Below the pieces are notes generated by a model. It had not been told where the DNA came from. It saw only the letters and a list, made by a program, of their open reading frames with translations, and ran no database searches. A program made the translations under genes and the position numbers. From positions 248,001 through 312,000 of the forward strand of contig NZ_MWPH01000001.1 in the NCBI RefSeq assembly GCF_002177135.1: a DNA stretch of 64,000 bases. The letters are read 5' to 3'. Source of the DNA: Natronolimnobius baerhuensis (GTDB taxonomy: Archaea; Halobacteriota; Halobacteria; Halobacteriales; Natrialbaceae). Positions 51,925 through 61,520 of the stretch are shown piece by piece; positions within the stretch are counted from its first letter, which is position 1, and each line of letters starts with the position of its first letter.

Positions 51925-52728
51925 ATGACGGAACTCGGCCATCTTCCACGGACGCTGTGGTGTACCGGAAAGTACTTCGTCAAGAAGAAAACCGGGAGCG
52001 AGACGGTTGGGCGGGTCGATCCGGCGCTGTTCGAGCAACTACTCTCCCAGTACGACGAGGACGTCGTCTTCGTCCATGCGGGGCTGAGCGACGTTTCGGA
52101 CGCCTTCGAGACAGATCCCTACGAATTTCTGTTCGACCGGCTCACCGACCAGTTCGAATCGGTGCTTGCACCCGGATTTACCCCGTCGTTTCGTGACACG
52201 CGCGAGTACGATAAACGCGACTCTGTCCCCCAGATCGGCGCGTTCTCGCGGTGTTTTCTCGAGGATGCACAGTACCGGACGGACGATGCGATTCACTCGA
52301 TTCTGGTCCACGGCTCGTACCGCTTCGACGACTGCGACCACCACGATACGTTCGGCGAGGACGGCTGTTTTGCGAAACTCGACGACGATAACGTCCTCGT
52401 GGTGAATGTCGGCACGCCCTGGCTCATCAGCACGCAGTTACACTACATCGAGATGACGTCCGATCCGCCCTATGCTGAACTCGCCGACACTGACGGGACG
52501 ATTCACTATCCTGACGGCGAGTCCAGACAAATCACACAGACGAGTTTCGACAAGAACGAGTACGTCTACTACTGGAACCGCGAAAAGATCCGCGAGGATG
52601 CCAAAGCCGCAGGCGTCCTCGATTACTCCTCGCTCAACGGCCTCGACGTGATGGCATTTCGAGCCAACGACCTCTCACAGTTCCTCGAGCCAAAACTCGA
52701 GGCGGATCCGTACTATCTGGTCCAGTGA
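51925..52728 (+). CDS. AAC(3)-family N-acetyltransferase-like protein
   Basis: The product has 267 residues. The aminoglycoside 3-N-acetyltransferase fold is indicated by VVFVHAGLSDVSDAF near residue 47, TDDAIHSILVHGSYRF near 115, and TPWLISTQLHYIEMTSDPPY near 168. In the family, acetyl-CoA acetylates an amino group of an aminoglycoside or amino sugar. Aminoglycosides do not act well on archaeal ribosomes, so modification of a cell-surface amino sugar is more likely. No glycan cluster surrounds it. Confidence 0.82.
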   Translation: MTELGHLPRTLWCTGKYFVKKKTGSETVGRVDPALFEQLLSQYDEDVVFVHAGLSDVSDAFETDPYEFLFDRLTDQFESVLAPGFTPSFRDTREYDKRDSVPQIGAFSRCFLEDAQYRTDDAIHSILVHGSYRFDDCDHHDTFGEDGCFAKLDDDNVLVVNVGTPWLISTQLHYIEMTSDPPYAELADTDGTIHYPDGESRQITQTSFDKNEYVYYWNREKIREDAKAAGVLDYSSLNGLDVMAFRANDLSQFLEPKLEADPYYLVQ

Positions 52729-52729
52729 G

Positions 52730-53023
52730 TCACTTGCCGTGTGGCAGTTCGCCCGGTTCTGCAGCCTCGTCGTCCTCGCTCGAGACCTCGCGTTCGAACG
52801 TATAGAGCACGATCCCGGTGTTTGCGGTCATGATGACGCCGGTCGTCGGAACTGTTGCGAAGAGATAGAGACCGACGCCAAGCGCGAACGCACCGCCGGA
52901 ACACACTGCCCAGAACCGAGGGCGAGAGACCTCATTTCGTATTGCATCCCGGTAGGTCCAGCCAACGAGTCCGGCTGAAACCACAATACCGAGAACAGCA
53001 ACAAGGGCATCTGTGAGGTCCAT
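52730..53023 (-). CDS. small membrane protein
   Basis: The product has 97 residues. Three hydrophobic segments, ALVAVLGIVVSAGLVGWTY, FWAVCSGGAFALGVGLYLF and TTGVIMTANTGIVLYTF, are followed by an acidic tail (EREVSSEDDEAAEPGE). It ends one base after the convergent AAC(3)-like gene. No function is recognised. It resembles short uncharacterised haloarchaeal membrane proteins. Confidence 0.65.
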   Translation of the reverse strand: MDLTDALVAVLGIVVSAGLVGWTYRDAIRNEVSRPRFWAVCSGGAFALGVGLYLFATVPTTGVIMTANTGIVLYTFEREVSSEDDEAAEPGELPHGK

Positions 53024-53133
53024 ACGTGACGATACGGCTGCCAGCGCAAAAGCGTTCTGTCAGCGACGTAGTGCCGAACAAAACCTCACCGTGAACGTCA
53101 ACGTTTTTGAGGGTGTTCGCTGTCTGTTCCGGC

Positions 53134-54330
53134 ATGTTCGACGGCATCGGATCAATCGACGACGTCAACGGCGTCGGCAGTCCGAACGACATTCGCTACG
53201 GCATGGGCGCAACGGCCGAACTCGAGTCCTACGCGGCCGAAGAAGGTCTCGAGTCAGTACTGGTCGTCACAGACGCGGGCGTTCTCGAGGCGGGTGCGGC
53301 CGACCCGGTGATCGACGCGCTCGAGGCGGCGGGCGTCGAGGTGTCGATTTACGACGGCGTCCAGCCGGAGCCGAAACTCGCGCTCGCGGAGGCGGCCGCC
53401 GCGCAACTCGAGCGAACGAACGCGGACGCGGTGGTCGGAATCGGCGGCGGGAGCAGTCTCGATACGGCGAAACTCGCCTCGGCGCTGGCCGCACACGACG
53501 AGCCGGTACGGGATATGCTGGGAATGGGCAACGTGCCGGGTCCCGGCCGGCCTACGATCTTGCTCCCGACGACGGCGGGGACGGGCAGCGAAGTGACCCA
53601 CATCGGCGTCTTCGCGGACGGAGAGGACGACGGCAACAAGAAGGTCGTCTACTCCGAGCACCTCTACGCCGATCTGTCGATTGTCGACCCCGAACTGACG
53701 CGCTCGCTGCCGCCGGGCGTCGCGGCCGCGACCGGCATGGACGCGCTCACCCACGCGATCGAGGCCTACACGTCGACGCTGCGAACGCCCTACACCGACG
53801 GGCTCGCGCGCCACGCCATCGACCTGACCGGCGAGCACCTCCGCGAAGCAGTCCATCAGGGTGAGCACAACGACGAGGCCCGCTACGGGATGAGTCTCGC
53901 GGCGATGCTCGGCGGCCAGGCGTTCGTCAACTCCGGACTCGGAGCCGTCCACGCGCTCACCTACCCGCTCGGCACCGAGTGCGGACTCGGCCACGGGCTG
54001 GCAAACGCCGTCCTCCTGCCCCACGTCATCGAGTACAACGTCCCCGCCGAACCCGACCGCTTCGCCGACATCGCAACCCTACTTGGCGTCCCCGAACGCG
54101 ACGACGAAACTACCCTCGAGCGCGCCCATCGAAGCGTCGACGCCGTCAAATCGCTCAACGACGATATCGGCATTCCGAACCAGATCCGGGACCTCGAGGC
54201 CGATGTCGACGAGTCGCAGTTCGACGAGTTTGCGGAGATTGCCCTCGAGCACTCCCAACATAACATCGACCGGAATCCACGTCGGATGGACAAACGGGAT
54301 ATCATCGACGTGTTCGAAACAGCGTACTAA
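53134..54330 (+). CDS. iron-containing alcohol dehydrogenase family
   Basis: The product has 398 residues from the ATG at 53134. The dinucleotide-binding motif GIGGGSSLDTAK is near residue 100, the PTTAGTGSEVT loop near 140, and the metal ligands lie in GMDALTHAIEAYTS, GAVHALTYPLG and GLGHGLANAVLLPHV. The class reduces aldehydes or oxidises alcohols with NAD(P) using Fe(II) or zinc. The substrate is unknown. It stands alone between a small membrane protein and a DsbA-like gene. Confidence 0.94.
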   Translation: MFDGIGSIDDVNGVGSPNDIRYGMGATAELESYAAEEGLESVLVVTDAGVLEAGAADPVIDALEAAGVEVSIYDGVQPEPKLALAEAAAAQLERTNADAVVGIGGGSSLDTAKLASALAAHDEPVRDMLGMGNVPGPGRPTILLPTTAGTGSEVTHIGVFADGEDDGNKKVVYSEHLYADLSIVDPELTRSLPPGVAAATGMDALTHAIEAYTSTLRTPYTDGLARHAIDLTGEHLREAVHQGEHNDEARYGMSLAAMLGGQAFVNSGLGAVHALTYPLGTECGLGHGLANAVLLPHVIEYNVPAEPDRFADIATLLGVPERDDETTLERAHRSVDAVKSLNDDIGIPNQIRDLEADVDESQFDEFAEIALEHSQHNIDRNPRRMDKRDIIDVFETAY

Positions 54331-54443
54331 GGTTCTCAAAGGCGTTCAGACGGTCTCTTGTCCAGATTACCAGGCGACCGCAGACGGTCGTCAGTTCCAC
54401 TGGAACGACACCTCTAATGGGGTCTGGCTCCTCTCTCCCGTAC

Positions 54444-55082
54444 ATGAATCGTCGTTCGTTTCTCGCCACGGCCGCCGGCACCGTCGCCATCGCTACAGCG
54501 GGTTGTACCTCGCTGTTCGAGGCCTCAACGCCGGATGACCTCGAGAACGTCGACCCAGATCAGCAACTGCCAACGCCGACGCTCGGCGATGGCACGGTGA
54601 CGGTCGAGGGCTACGAAGACATGGGCTGTCCGTACTGTCAGGAGTTTCAGGCGGATGTGTTTCCGGTGCTCGAGGACGAGTACATCGCAACGGACGAAAT
54701 CGAGTATCGCCACCACGACTTCGTCGTCATGGCCTCGGACGCGTCGCTCGCCATGGCAAACGCCGCGCGTGCAGTGCAAAACGAAACCCGAACTGACGAC
54801 GATCCGAACGGCAGATTTTTCGACTACAAAGCCGCGGTGATGGCGGCGGACCCCGAGAGCGCCGACGAGATCGCCGCGCTTGCAGCGGAGGTCGATGTCG
54901 ACCCAGCGGTCGTGACAGATGCACTCGAGGGCGACACGTACTATCCGACGCTCGCCGCGAATTGGGACCATGGCGAGGAAAACGGGGTCGAGGGGACGCC
55001 AACTGTTATCGTCGACGGGGAGACCGTCGACGAGCCAACGGATCCGGATGCAGTCACCACTGCGATTGACGAGGCGCGGTAA
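54444..55082 (+). CDS. Tat-exported DsbA-like thiol oxidoreductase lipoprotein
   Basis: The product has 212 residues from the ATG at 54444. The twin-arginine signal MNRRSFLATAAGTVAIATAG ends in a lipobox with C21 as the lipidated cysteine. The thioredoxin fold has the active site CPYC at 62-65 (in YEDMGCPYCQEFQ) and the cis-proline segment GVEGTPTVIVDG. It probably forms or isomerises disulfides in exported proteins outside the cytoplasmic membrane. It is followed by a convergent MFS transporter. Confidence 0.92.
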   Translation: MNRRSFLATAAGTVAIATAGCTSLFEASTPDDLENVDPDQQLPTPTLGDGTVTVEGYEDMGCPYCQEFQADVFPVLEDEYIATDEIEYRHHDFVVMASDASLAMANAARAVQNETRTDDDPNGRFFDYKAAVMAADPESADEIAALAAEVDVDPAVVTDALEGDTYYPTLAANWDHGEENGVEGTPTVIVDGETVDEPTDPDAVTTAIDEAR

Positions 55083-55104
55083 TCTCGAGACGCCCACCTC
55101 GAGA

Positions 55105-56421
55105 TTAGCGGTAGGCTTCGAACTCCTGGCCGAAGATGGCGAAGTAGACCACGCCGATGAGGCCGATACTCGAGGCGATAGTAAAGGAGAGTTCGGGCGT
55201 GGCGTACTCCCAGAGGACGCCGCCGATCAGGCCGCTTGGAATCACGATGAGACCGCGAACAAAGTAGTACGAGCCGGTGACACGGCCGCCGGAACCCTGC
55301 TCTGCGGGACCAACGATGAGGGCCTTGTGTGCCGGTAGGCCGGCAAAGCGCAGGCCGGAGAACGCAAAGAGAACGAGCAGGACCCAGACATTTTCGGGCG
55401 CGAAGATGAGCATTACTGGGAAAATGGCATAGACCAGAAAGCCGAGTCCGACAATCGGTTTGAGACCCGTTCGTTCGGCCAATGTGGCGGCGGGAGCCAT
55501 CGTCAGCAACGCGACGAGCATTTCGATGCCAAGCAGGACGCCGAAGAACGCGGCGGGCGCGAGGTCAATCGCACCGACGAGGGGGAGCGACACGTTCAAG
55601 CCGATATCCATGAACTGTGTGATCACCAGGACGAAGAAGACGTACACCATCCCGTTGGCAAAGCGGACGAAGGTATCTGCGACCAGCAGCGGGCGTAACG
55701 GATCTGGCAGCGCTCGAAGATCGTTGGCGATCTGGCCGAAGCCTTCGAACTCCTTGCCGACGGTGTCCTCGGCGGCCTCGTACATGAAATGCTGGAGGAT
55801 TGTTCCGAGCAATGCGAAGACGAGTCCGATCACGAGTACCCAGAGGAAGCCGGGCATGAGCTGGTCGGCGACGAGGGCGGCGACGATCAGCGGTGCGATC
55901 AGAAACGCTGTTCGGCGAAACGTCTCCGTGCTCGCAAAGCCGTGTGCCAGGCGCTCGGGTTCGGTCGCTTGCTTGACGATTGCGTAGTGGCCGCCGATGC
56001 CAAACGATTTCCAACACTGTGCGAGCAGCAGGCCGACGAACACCCAGACCCACGGCTCGAGGACGATCACACCGAGGTCGATAGCCGGGACGAACGCAGA
56101 GCCGAGCCAGATACCGAAGCCGAGTGTTGAGAGAAAGCCGAAGACGGTCAGTGCGTACCGCGACCCAACGCGGTCGGAGACAACGCCGCCGTAGTAGGGA
56201 TACACCGCGCCGATGACGTTTCCGAACGTCCCCCAGGCTCCGATGATCAGTCCGCTTGCGCCGAGAAACGCAAGGTATTCCGGCAGAAATCGATTGGTCA
56301 TCTGGAAGCCAAGACTGAACGCGAACATCGCCAGCGAGAGGACGAGCACATCCCGCCGCAGAGACATGAACTGCCGGAACGCATCGAGTGGCCCCGAGAC
56401 TTCGGCCTGTTGTTGTGTCAT
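55105..56421 (-). CDS. MFS transporter
   Basis: The product has 438 residues from the ATG at 56421; the in-frame start at 56514 adds 31 residues before the conserved part. Twelve membrane helices can be counted. The MFS motif A-like loop is GGVVSDRVGSRYALTVFG between helices 2 and 3, and a second domain begins after the long cytoplasmic loop near residue 200. The substrate is unknown. It is convergent with the DsbA-like gene. Confidence 0.88.
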   Translation of the reverse strand: MTQQQAEVSGPLDAFRQFMSLRRDVLVLSLAMFAFSLGFQMTNRFLPEYLAFLGASGLIIGAWGTFGNVIGAVYPYYGGVVSDRVGSRYALTVFGFLSTLGFGIWLGSAFVPAIDLGVIVLEPWVWVFVGLLLAQCWKSFGIGGHYAIVKQATEPERLAHGFASTETFRRTAFLIAPLIVAALVADQLMPGFLWVLVIGLVFALLGTILQHFMYEAAEDTVGKEFEGFGQIANDLRALPDPLRPLLVADTFVRFANGMVYVFFVLVITQFMDIGLNVSLPLVGAIDLAPAAFFGVLLGIEMLVALLTMAPAATLAERTGLKPIVGLGFLVYAIFPVMLIFAPENVWVLLVLFAFSGLRFAGLPAHKALIVGPAEQGSGGRVTGSYYFVRGLIVIPSGLIGGVLWEYATPELSFTIASSIGLIGVVYFAIFGQEFEAYR

Positions 56422-56596
56422 TATCGGTGATTCAACGAACGACGGGTAAAATAGTTCGGAACCTAGAAGTGAGGCCGGTATCCGATTCGGCCTCGAGACG
56501 CGGCCCTCGAGCACGCTCCGGAACCGCTACGAAAACGGCACGGATCGTCCCCGAGTGTGCCGATCCCCGTCGTCGTCGCGGTCGGTTCCAGCGGCG

Positions 56597-57031
56597 CTAA
56601 CGTTGGGTTTCGCGCACGAACGCCTCGAGTTCGTCGTCGATGAGCGTTGCGACGCGTTCGCCGTACTGCCAGAGCGCCGCATTGAGGCGCTCCTCGAGGT
56701 CGTCGTCGATCCCGTCGCCGCCACGAAGGACGGAGTCGTCGGTGATCTGTGGGTGATACACGCAGACGACCCCGAGTGCGGTGTCGGAACCTGTGGGGCC
56801 GCCCGTGTGGATACCGTACTGATCGGTCCCCCAGACGCCGTCACCACCGTGTCGTTCCAGCGCCGAGTCGAACGCATCGAGGCGGTGCAGTTCGTCAGGG
56901 GAGAGGATCGGATCGTTGCCCTCGAACAGTTCACGGTAGGCCGCTGTACGGGCACCGTTCGTCCACTGCTCCAGCTGGGACCGTGCTCGGACGACCAGTT
57001 GTCGCTCTCGCTCGTCTGGACCCTCGACCAT
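56597..57031 (-). CDS. conserved haloarchaeal protein of unknown function
   Basis: The product has 144 residues from the ATG at 57031, chosen because it matches the acidic composition; longer in-frame readings are Ser/Arg-rich. It is helical with ARSQLEQWTNGARTAAYREL, a middle region GTDQYGIHTGGPTGSDTALG and a closing helix RLNAALWQYGERVATLIDDE. There is no membrane segment or known motif. It is probably a lineage-specific protein family. Confidence 0.6.
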   Translation of the reverse strand: MVEGPDERERQLVVRARSQLEQWTNGARTAAYRELFEGNDPILSPDELHRLDAFDSALERHGGDGVWGTDQYGIHTGGPTGSDTALGVVCVYHPQITDDSVLRGGDGIDDDLEERLNAALWQYGERVATLIDDELEAFVRETQR

Positions 57032-57212
57032 ACGGTTCTGAGGAGGCCCACGGCAATCAACGTTTGTACATTGGTAGCACACAGTGACCGTTGCGACGAG
57101 GCTCTCGTCACCTCGCCACTGACATGACTGCTGAGGTGGGGTAGTCCCACTCTCGGAGCGACTCGCGAGTGCCGCCCGCAGCGTTATCCCGTTCACGGAC
57201 GTGTGCCATACT

Positions 57213-57599
57213 ATGGCAGACACAAAAAAGGGGCGAGAGGACCAAGCGCGCGACGCGGAGGATCGCCAGCGAGAGCGAGAACTCGAGGAAGCGCTCGACC
57301 GTGACGACGAAGCCGAACCAGCGCGTGACGACCAGGACGACGACACAGCGGTCCGCCGCACGGAGGACGAATCCGCTGATCCTCCCGCCGAGTGTCAGCG
57401 GCGAGGCTGCACCGAGTCGGCGTCGTTTACCGTCGTCGAACGGTATCAGGAGGAAACCGGCCACGGTGCCGTCGAAGCGACGGCGTCCCTCTGTCGGGAC
57501 CACACCGCCGCGGAGAGTCCCGCGAATCTCGACGGCGTGTATGCGGAGTATCTGTTTCGCGTCGAACCGCTTCCGGAAACGTCCGACGACACGGAATAG
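57213..57599 (+). CDS. small charged protein with a Cys/His metal-binding segment
   Basis: The product has 128 residues from the ATG at 57213. The first 45 residues are a highly charged helix (DAEDRQRERELEEALD) typical of a coiled coil. The second half has CQRRGC, then CRDHTAA near residue 94, a three-Cys, one-His arrangement that may bind zinc. The end, VYAEYLFRVEPLP, forms a strand-like tail. No function is recognised. It is divergent from the gene at 56597-57031. Confidence 0.65.
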   Translation: MADTKKGREDQARDAEDRQRERELEEALDRDDEAEPARDDQDDDTAVRRTEDESADPPAECQRRGCTESASFTVVERYQEETGHGAVEATASLCRDHTAAESPANLDGVYAEYLFRVEPLPETSDDTE

Positions 57600-57688
57600 C
57601 AGCCACTGGACGACCGACCGCCGTCAGTACCCGCTACAGAGCGGCTGTTGTACGCCGCTGTGTGTCTACCGAATTCTCGACATCTGCG

Positions 57689-58687
57689 TTACTCGCTCGG
57701 ATTCCGAGCCGCCGCGATGCGCTCGAACTGGTCGTCGCTCAGGTCGAGTTCGACCGCGCCGACGTTCTCCTCGAGTTGGGTTGGCTTTCGCGCGCCGACG
57801 ATTGGGACGCACGTATAGTCCGGCTGGTCCATCAGCCAGCGCAGCGAGACCTGTGCCGGGGAGGCATCGAGTTCGTCGGCGACGCTCTCGACTGCCTCGA
57901 GCACGTCCCAGGCTTGCTCCGTGACGTACCACTCGTCGAACATCTCGTCGAGACTGCCCCGGGAGCCGTTGGGCGCTTTGACGCCGCCGTCGTCGGTGCG
58001 CTCGTACTTGCCGGTGAGGAAGCCGCCCGCGAGCGGCGAGTACGGACACACAGCGAGGTCCTGATCGGCACAGACCTCGAGATAGTCGCTGACCTCGTCG
58101 TACTGGACCGCGTTGACCATCGGCTGGGTCACGTCGAAGCGCTCGAGACCGTTCACGTCGCTCTCCCAGAGCGCTTTCGTCAGCTGCCAGGCAGCCATCG
58201 TCGAGGCCCCGAGGTAGCGGACTTTGTCCTCGCGGACGAGTTGCGTGAGTTCCGAGAGCGTCTCGCGGATCGGCGTGTTCTCGTCCCAGCGGTGGATGTA
58301 GTAGACGTCGAGATAGTCGGTGCCGAGGCGCTCTAAGGTGCCCTCGATCTGGGCGCGGATGTGCTTGCGCCCGAGGCCGGAGTCGTTCGGGCCGGGCTCG
58401 CCCCAGCCGTCAAATGGGAAGTACACCTTCGAGGCGATGACGAAGTCCTCGCGGTCGTGATCCTCGAGCCACTCGCCGATCCACTCCTCGCTGGTGCCGT
58501 TTGGATCGCCGTAGACGTTCGCGGTGTCGATGAAGTTGACGCCGTTCTCCCAGGCGGTATCGAGCAGGTCGTTTGCTGCGGTCTGGTCAGTTTCGACGAC
58601 GCCGCCACTTTCCATCGCGAATCGCCAGGTGCCGAAACAGAGTTTCGAGACCGTCGTCCCCGTGTTGCCGAGCGTGGTATACTCCAT
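57689..58687 (-). CDS. aldo/keto reductase
   Basis: The product has 332 residues from the ATG at 58687. The TIM barrel has the catalytic tetrad region NFIDTANVYGDPNGTSEEW (Asp and Tyr), KVYFPFDGWG (Lys) and DVYYIHRWDENTPI (His). NADP-binding follows in YSPLAGGFLTGKYER and VGARKPTQLEENVGAV. It reduces carbonyl compounds with NADPH. The substrate is unknown. It sits 78 bp downstream of the ABC permease on the same strand. Confidence 0.93.
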   Translation of the reverse strand: MEYTTLGNTGTTVSKLCFGTWRFAMESGGVVETDQTAANDLLDTAWENGVNFIDTANVYGDPNGTSEEWIGEWLEDHDREDFVIASKVYFPFDGWGEPGPNDSGLGRKHIRAQIEGTLERLGTDYLDVYYIHRWDENTPIRETLSELTQLVREDKVRYLGASTMAAWQLTKALWESDVNGLERFDVTQPMVNAVQYDEVSDYLEVCADQDLAVCPYSPLAGGFLTGKYERTDDGGVKAPNGSRGSLDEMFDEWYVTEQAWDVLEAVESVADELDASPAQVSLRWLMDQPDYTCVPIVGARKPTQLEENVGAVELDLSDDQFERIAAARNPSE

Positions 58688-58765
58688 AGTCGCCCGGACG
58701 TTGGCGAGCAACGGGTAAAACGAATCGGGAAGCGGCGAGTCGCAGGGGGTACGAAACCGTGAATC

Positions 58766-60427
58766 TCACTCGAGTCGGTACCAGTCGAAGCGCTCGACGG
58801 CGTAGCGGTAGGCGACCGGCGGCGCGATCACTCCGATGACGAGAATCGTCCACGAGAGCGTCGTGACGGTGCTCGCCTCGAACGTCGCCTCGACCTGCGG
58901 GACGACGGTTGCCGTCATCGTGGCGATCTCAGCGATAAACGCCGCCGAGTCGGTGTAAAGGACGACCGCCGCGCCCGCGGGCAGCATGATCGCGACCGTG
59001 TAGACGAGAAACGCCATCTTGCTCGGCATGACCGCCTCGCTGTTGTTCGTCACCTTGACGCTCCCGAATCGAGGGAATACGGAGCCGATGCCGGCCGCGA
59101 GCCCCGGCGTGACGACCGCCCCGACGGCCGTCCCGACGACGAGCGCGCCCGTCGCCTCGAGCGAGAGCGGGCTACTCAGTCCCATCACGAGTGCGACGAC
59201 GACGGCGAGCGGGACGCCGACGAGCGAACCGGCGATCATTCGGCCTCTGATCGCGTCCGTGCCGGAGAGCGTCGACGTGAGGACGGCGGGGAGCGCCTGT
59301 CCGAGGTCCCCGAGCGGGTTGAGCGTGAACAGGACGCCCGCACCCCAGACGACGTACAGACAGAGCGCGACGGCGAGATACGTCGGGACGGTGCCGGTCT
59401 GGATGATCTCCTGGGCGAAAAATAACGTCCCAAAGAGCGGGTAGGCGGCGTAGGCCAGGCGAATCGGCGCGCGTTTCGTCCGGCGAATCGCCGTCACCGC
59501 GACGGTCCGCGTCGGCTGGGAGAGACCGTGTGCGAGGAGGCTCGAGAGTCGATTCGACGAGTCGGCGTCCGAGACGGTCTCGTCACCCGTTCGAGCCGGA
59601 TCCGCGTACCAGTGGATGCGAGCGACGGCTTCGCCGACCACGAGGGCCAGTGGCGCGACGACCACCGCCGCGACGACCGCACCAATTGCGGCCGTGCTCG
59701 AGGGAGCAACGCCCGGAACCGCGAACAACAATAGATGGCCGGGCCAGCCGAGTGGGCCATCACCGAGGAGGTCGAAGAGGACGGCGGTGATCTCGTTGAA
59801 CCAGCCGGTTGCAATCGAGCCGAAGTACGCGAGCGCGAGCAGGGCAAGCAGCGGGGTGCGATAGCGCGCAATCGGTTCGTAGACGGTGATCAGGTGACGG
59901 AAGCAGACGCCGATGACGAACCCAACCGGGATCGCGGTCACCAGCACGAGGGCGACGACCAGTGGAGCGATGAGAACGGGCAGAATCGTCCCGGCTCCGG
60001 AGGCAAACGCACCCGCGAGGACCAGCGCGGGCGGGACGACCCACAGCGAAAAGAGGAGGATTTCCGCGCCGACGACGCCGACGACGACGTTGCGCAGTCG
60101 CGTCGAGACGAGCAGGCAGGCGGGCTTGTCTATCTTGGCGGCCGTCGTCACGGTCCGAATCGCCCCCATCAGCACCACGAAGAGCCACGCGACGGCGACG
60201 ATACCGGGGACGATCTCGAGGATCATCGACGCCATCTCCGGATCGACAGCTCCCGCTGCGACCTGCTCACCGAGTTCAGGCAGCAAGAGCAGCGCCACGG
60301 CCGTCAACGGGCCGAACGCGAAAACCCCGATGGCCGCCATGACGAGAATCTTCGTCCGGTCGCCGGTAACCGCGCGAATCGTCCGCCGACACTCCATCCC
60401 GGCGATGCTGAGAGCGGCGTTCGTCAC
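58766..60427 (-). CDS. large ABC transporter permease-like membrane protein
   Basis: The product has 553 residues with roughly twelve membrane helices, about twice the usual ABC-2 permease. It looks like two six-helix halves joined by a soluble linker near residues 270-300 (YADPARTGDETVSDADSSNR). A repeated pattern of short cytoplasmic helices before membrane segments (MECRRTIRAVTGDRTKILVM and AIRRTKRAPIRLAYAAY) suggests an internal duplication. Its probable ATPase is encoded divergently at 60621-61448. Confidence 0.8.
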   Translation of the reverse strand: MTNAALSIAGMECRRTIRAVTGDRTKILVMAAIGVFAFGPLTAVALLLLPELGEQVAAGAVDPEMASMILEIVPGIVAVAWLFVVLMGAIRTVTTAAKIDKPACLLVSTRLRNVVVGVVGAEILLFSLWVVPPALVLAGAFASGAGTILPVLIAPLVVALVLVTAIPVGFVIGVCFRHLITVYEPIARYRTPLLALLALAYFGSIATGWFNEITAVLFDLLGDGPLGWPGHLLLFAVPGVAPSSTAAIGAVVAAVVVAPLALVVGEAVARIHWYADPARTGDETVSDADSSNRLSSLLAHGLSQPTRTVAVTAIRRTKRAPIRLAYAAYPLFGTLFFAQEIIQTGTVPTYLAVALCLYVVWGAGVLFTLNPLGDLGQALPAVLTSTLSGTDAIRGRMIAGSLVGVPLAVVVALVMGLSSPLSLEATGALVVGTAVGAVVTPGLAAGIGSVFPRFGSVKVTNNSEAVMPSKMAFLVYTVAIMLPAGAAVVLYTDSAAFIAEIATMTATVVPQVEATFEASTVTTLSWTILVIGVIAPPVAYRYAVERFDWYRLE

Positions 60428-60620
60428 TGCATCTCACCGCCACACACAGCGTTCTCTCCCGGCGTTTTCATACCTGATATCAGGCCGCCTGCTACGTAAA
60501 CCGTTTGGACCGTTGTCACGCACAGAACCTGCGAGTCGTCTGCTGGCGTGTGCTCGAGGGTTGCATCCGAGCCTGACACCGGTGTCATGGATTTAACTGG
60601 ATGCGAGCGCAACGGAGGGT

Positions 60621-61448
60621 ATGGTTCCGTCTCCGTCTTCGCCTCCATCTTCGCCAGGGTCGTCTGGCACTGGGACAGCCGTTATCGAAACTGCCGACCT
60701 CACGAAACGCTACGGCGAGACGACTGCCGTCTCCGGACTCACGCTCGAGGTCGACCGGGGAACCGTCTACGGCTTTCTCGGCCCGAACGGCGCGGGAAAG
60801 ACGACGACGATGCGGATGCTGACGACGCTCACCCAGCCGACGTCAGGGACGGCCCGCGTCGCCGGCCACCCGATCACCGACCGCGAGGCCGTCACGCCCC
60901 ACATCGGCTACCTGCCCGAAGAACCGCCGATCTACGACGAACTCTCCGGGCGCGAGCAACTCGAGTACGTCGCCGGACTGCGCGATCTGCCGGCCGAGGA
61001 TGCAAGCGAGCGCATCGAATCGTTGCTCGAGCGATTCGGCCTGCTCGAGGATGCGGACAAGCGTATTGGCGACTATTCGAAGGGGATGCGTCAGAAAGTC
61101 GGCGTGATTCAGGCGGTGTTGCACGAACCGGCCGTTGCCTTCCTTGACGAGCCCACGAGCGGGCTGGACCCGCGTGCGGCGCGGACGATGCGCGAGACAA
61201 TCGCCGATCTGGCCGACCGGGAGATGACCATCTTCCTCTCGACGCACATCCTCCCCGTGGTCGACGAACTGGCCGACGAAATCGGCGTCCTCCACGGCGG
61301 CGAACTCGTCGCACAGGGCGACCCCGAAACCCTCAAATCCCGCGCCGAGACCGGCGAAGCCCGCAGTCTCGAGGATGCCTTCCTCGAGGTCACGCAGGAA
61401 CACGGCGAGGACGCCTCGAGGCGGTCGGCGGAAGCATCGCCTGAGTAG
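60621..61448 (+). CDS. ABC transporter ATP-binding protein, divergent from permease
   Basis: The product has 275 residues. A Ser/Pro-rich N-terminal extension of about 18 residues precedes Walker A GPNGAGKTT at 54-62, the signature YSKGMRQKVGV and Walker B AVAFLDEPTSGLD. The H-loop is in STHILPVVDEL. It is of the ABC-2 exporter class. The permease at 58766-60427 is transcribed from the opposite strand with 193 bp between starts, and the membrane gene at 61521 follows on the same strand. Confidence 0.9.
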   Translation: MVPSPSSPPSSPGSSGTGTAVIETADLTKRYGETTAVSGLTLEVDRGTVYGFLGPNGAGKTTTMRMLTTLTQPTSGTARVAGHPITDREAVTPHIGYLPEEPPIYDELSGREQLEYVAGLRDLPAEDASERIESLLERFGLLEDADKRIGDYSKGMRQKVGVIQAVLHEPAVAFLDEPTSGLDPRAARTMRETIADLADREMTIFLSTHILPVVDELADEIGVLHGGELVAQGDPETLKSRAETGEARSLEDAFLEVTQEHGEDASRRSAEASPE

Positions 61449-61520
61449 GATCGCTTACACCCAATTCTGTTTCCATTCTTCGGAGATATGCATAAATAGT
61501 TGTGTGCTGTCATCTCTGCT

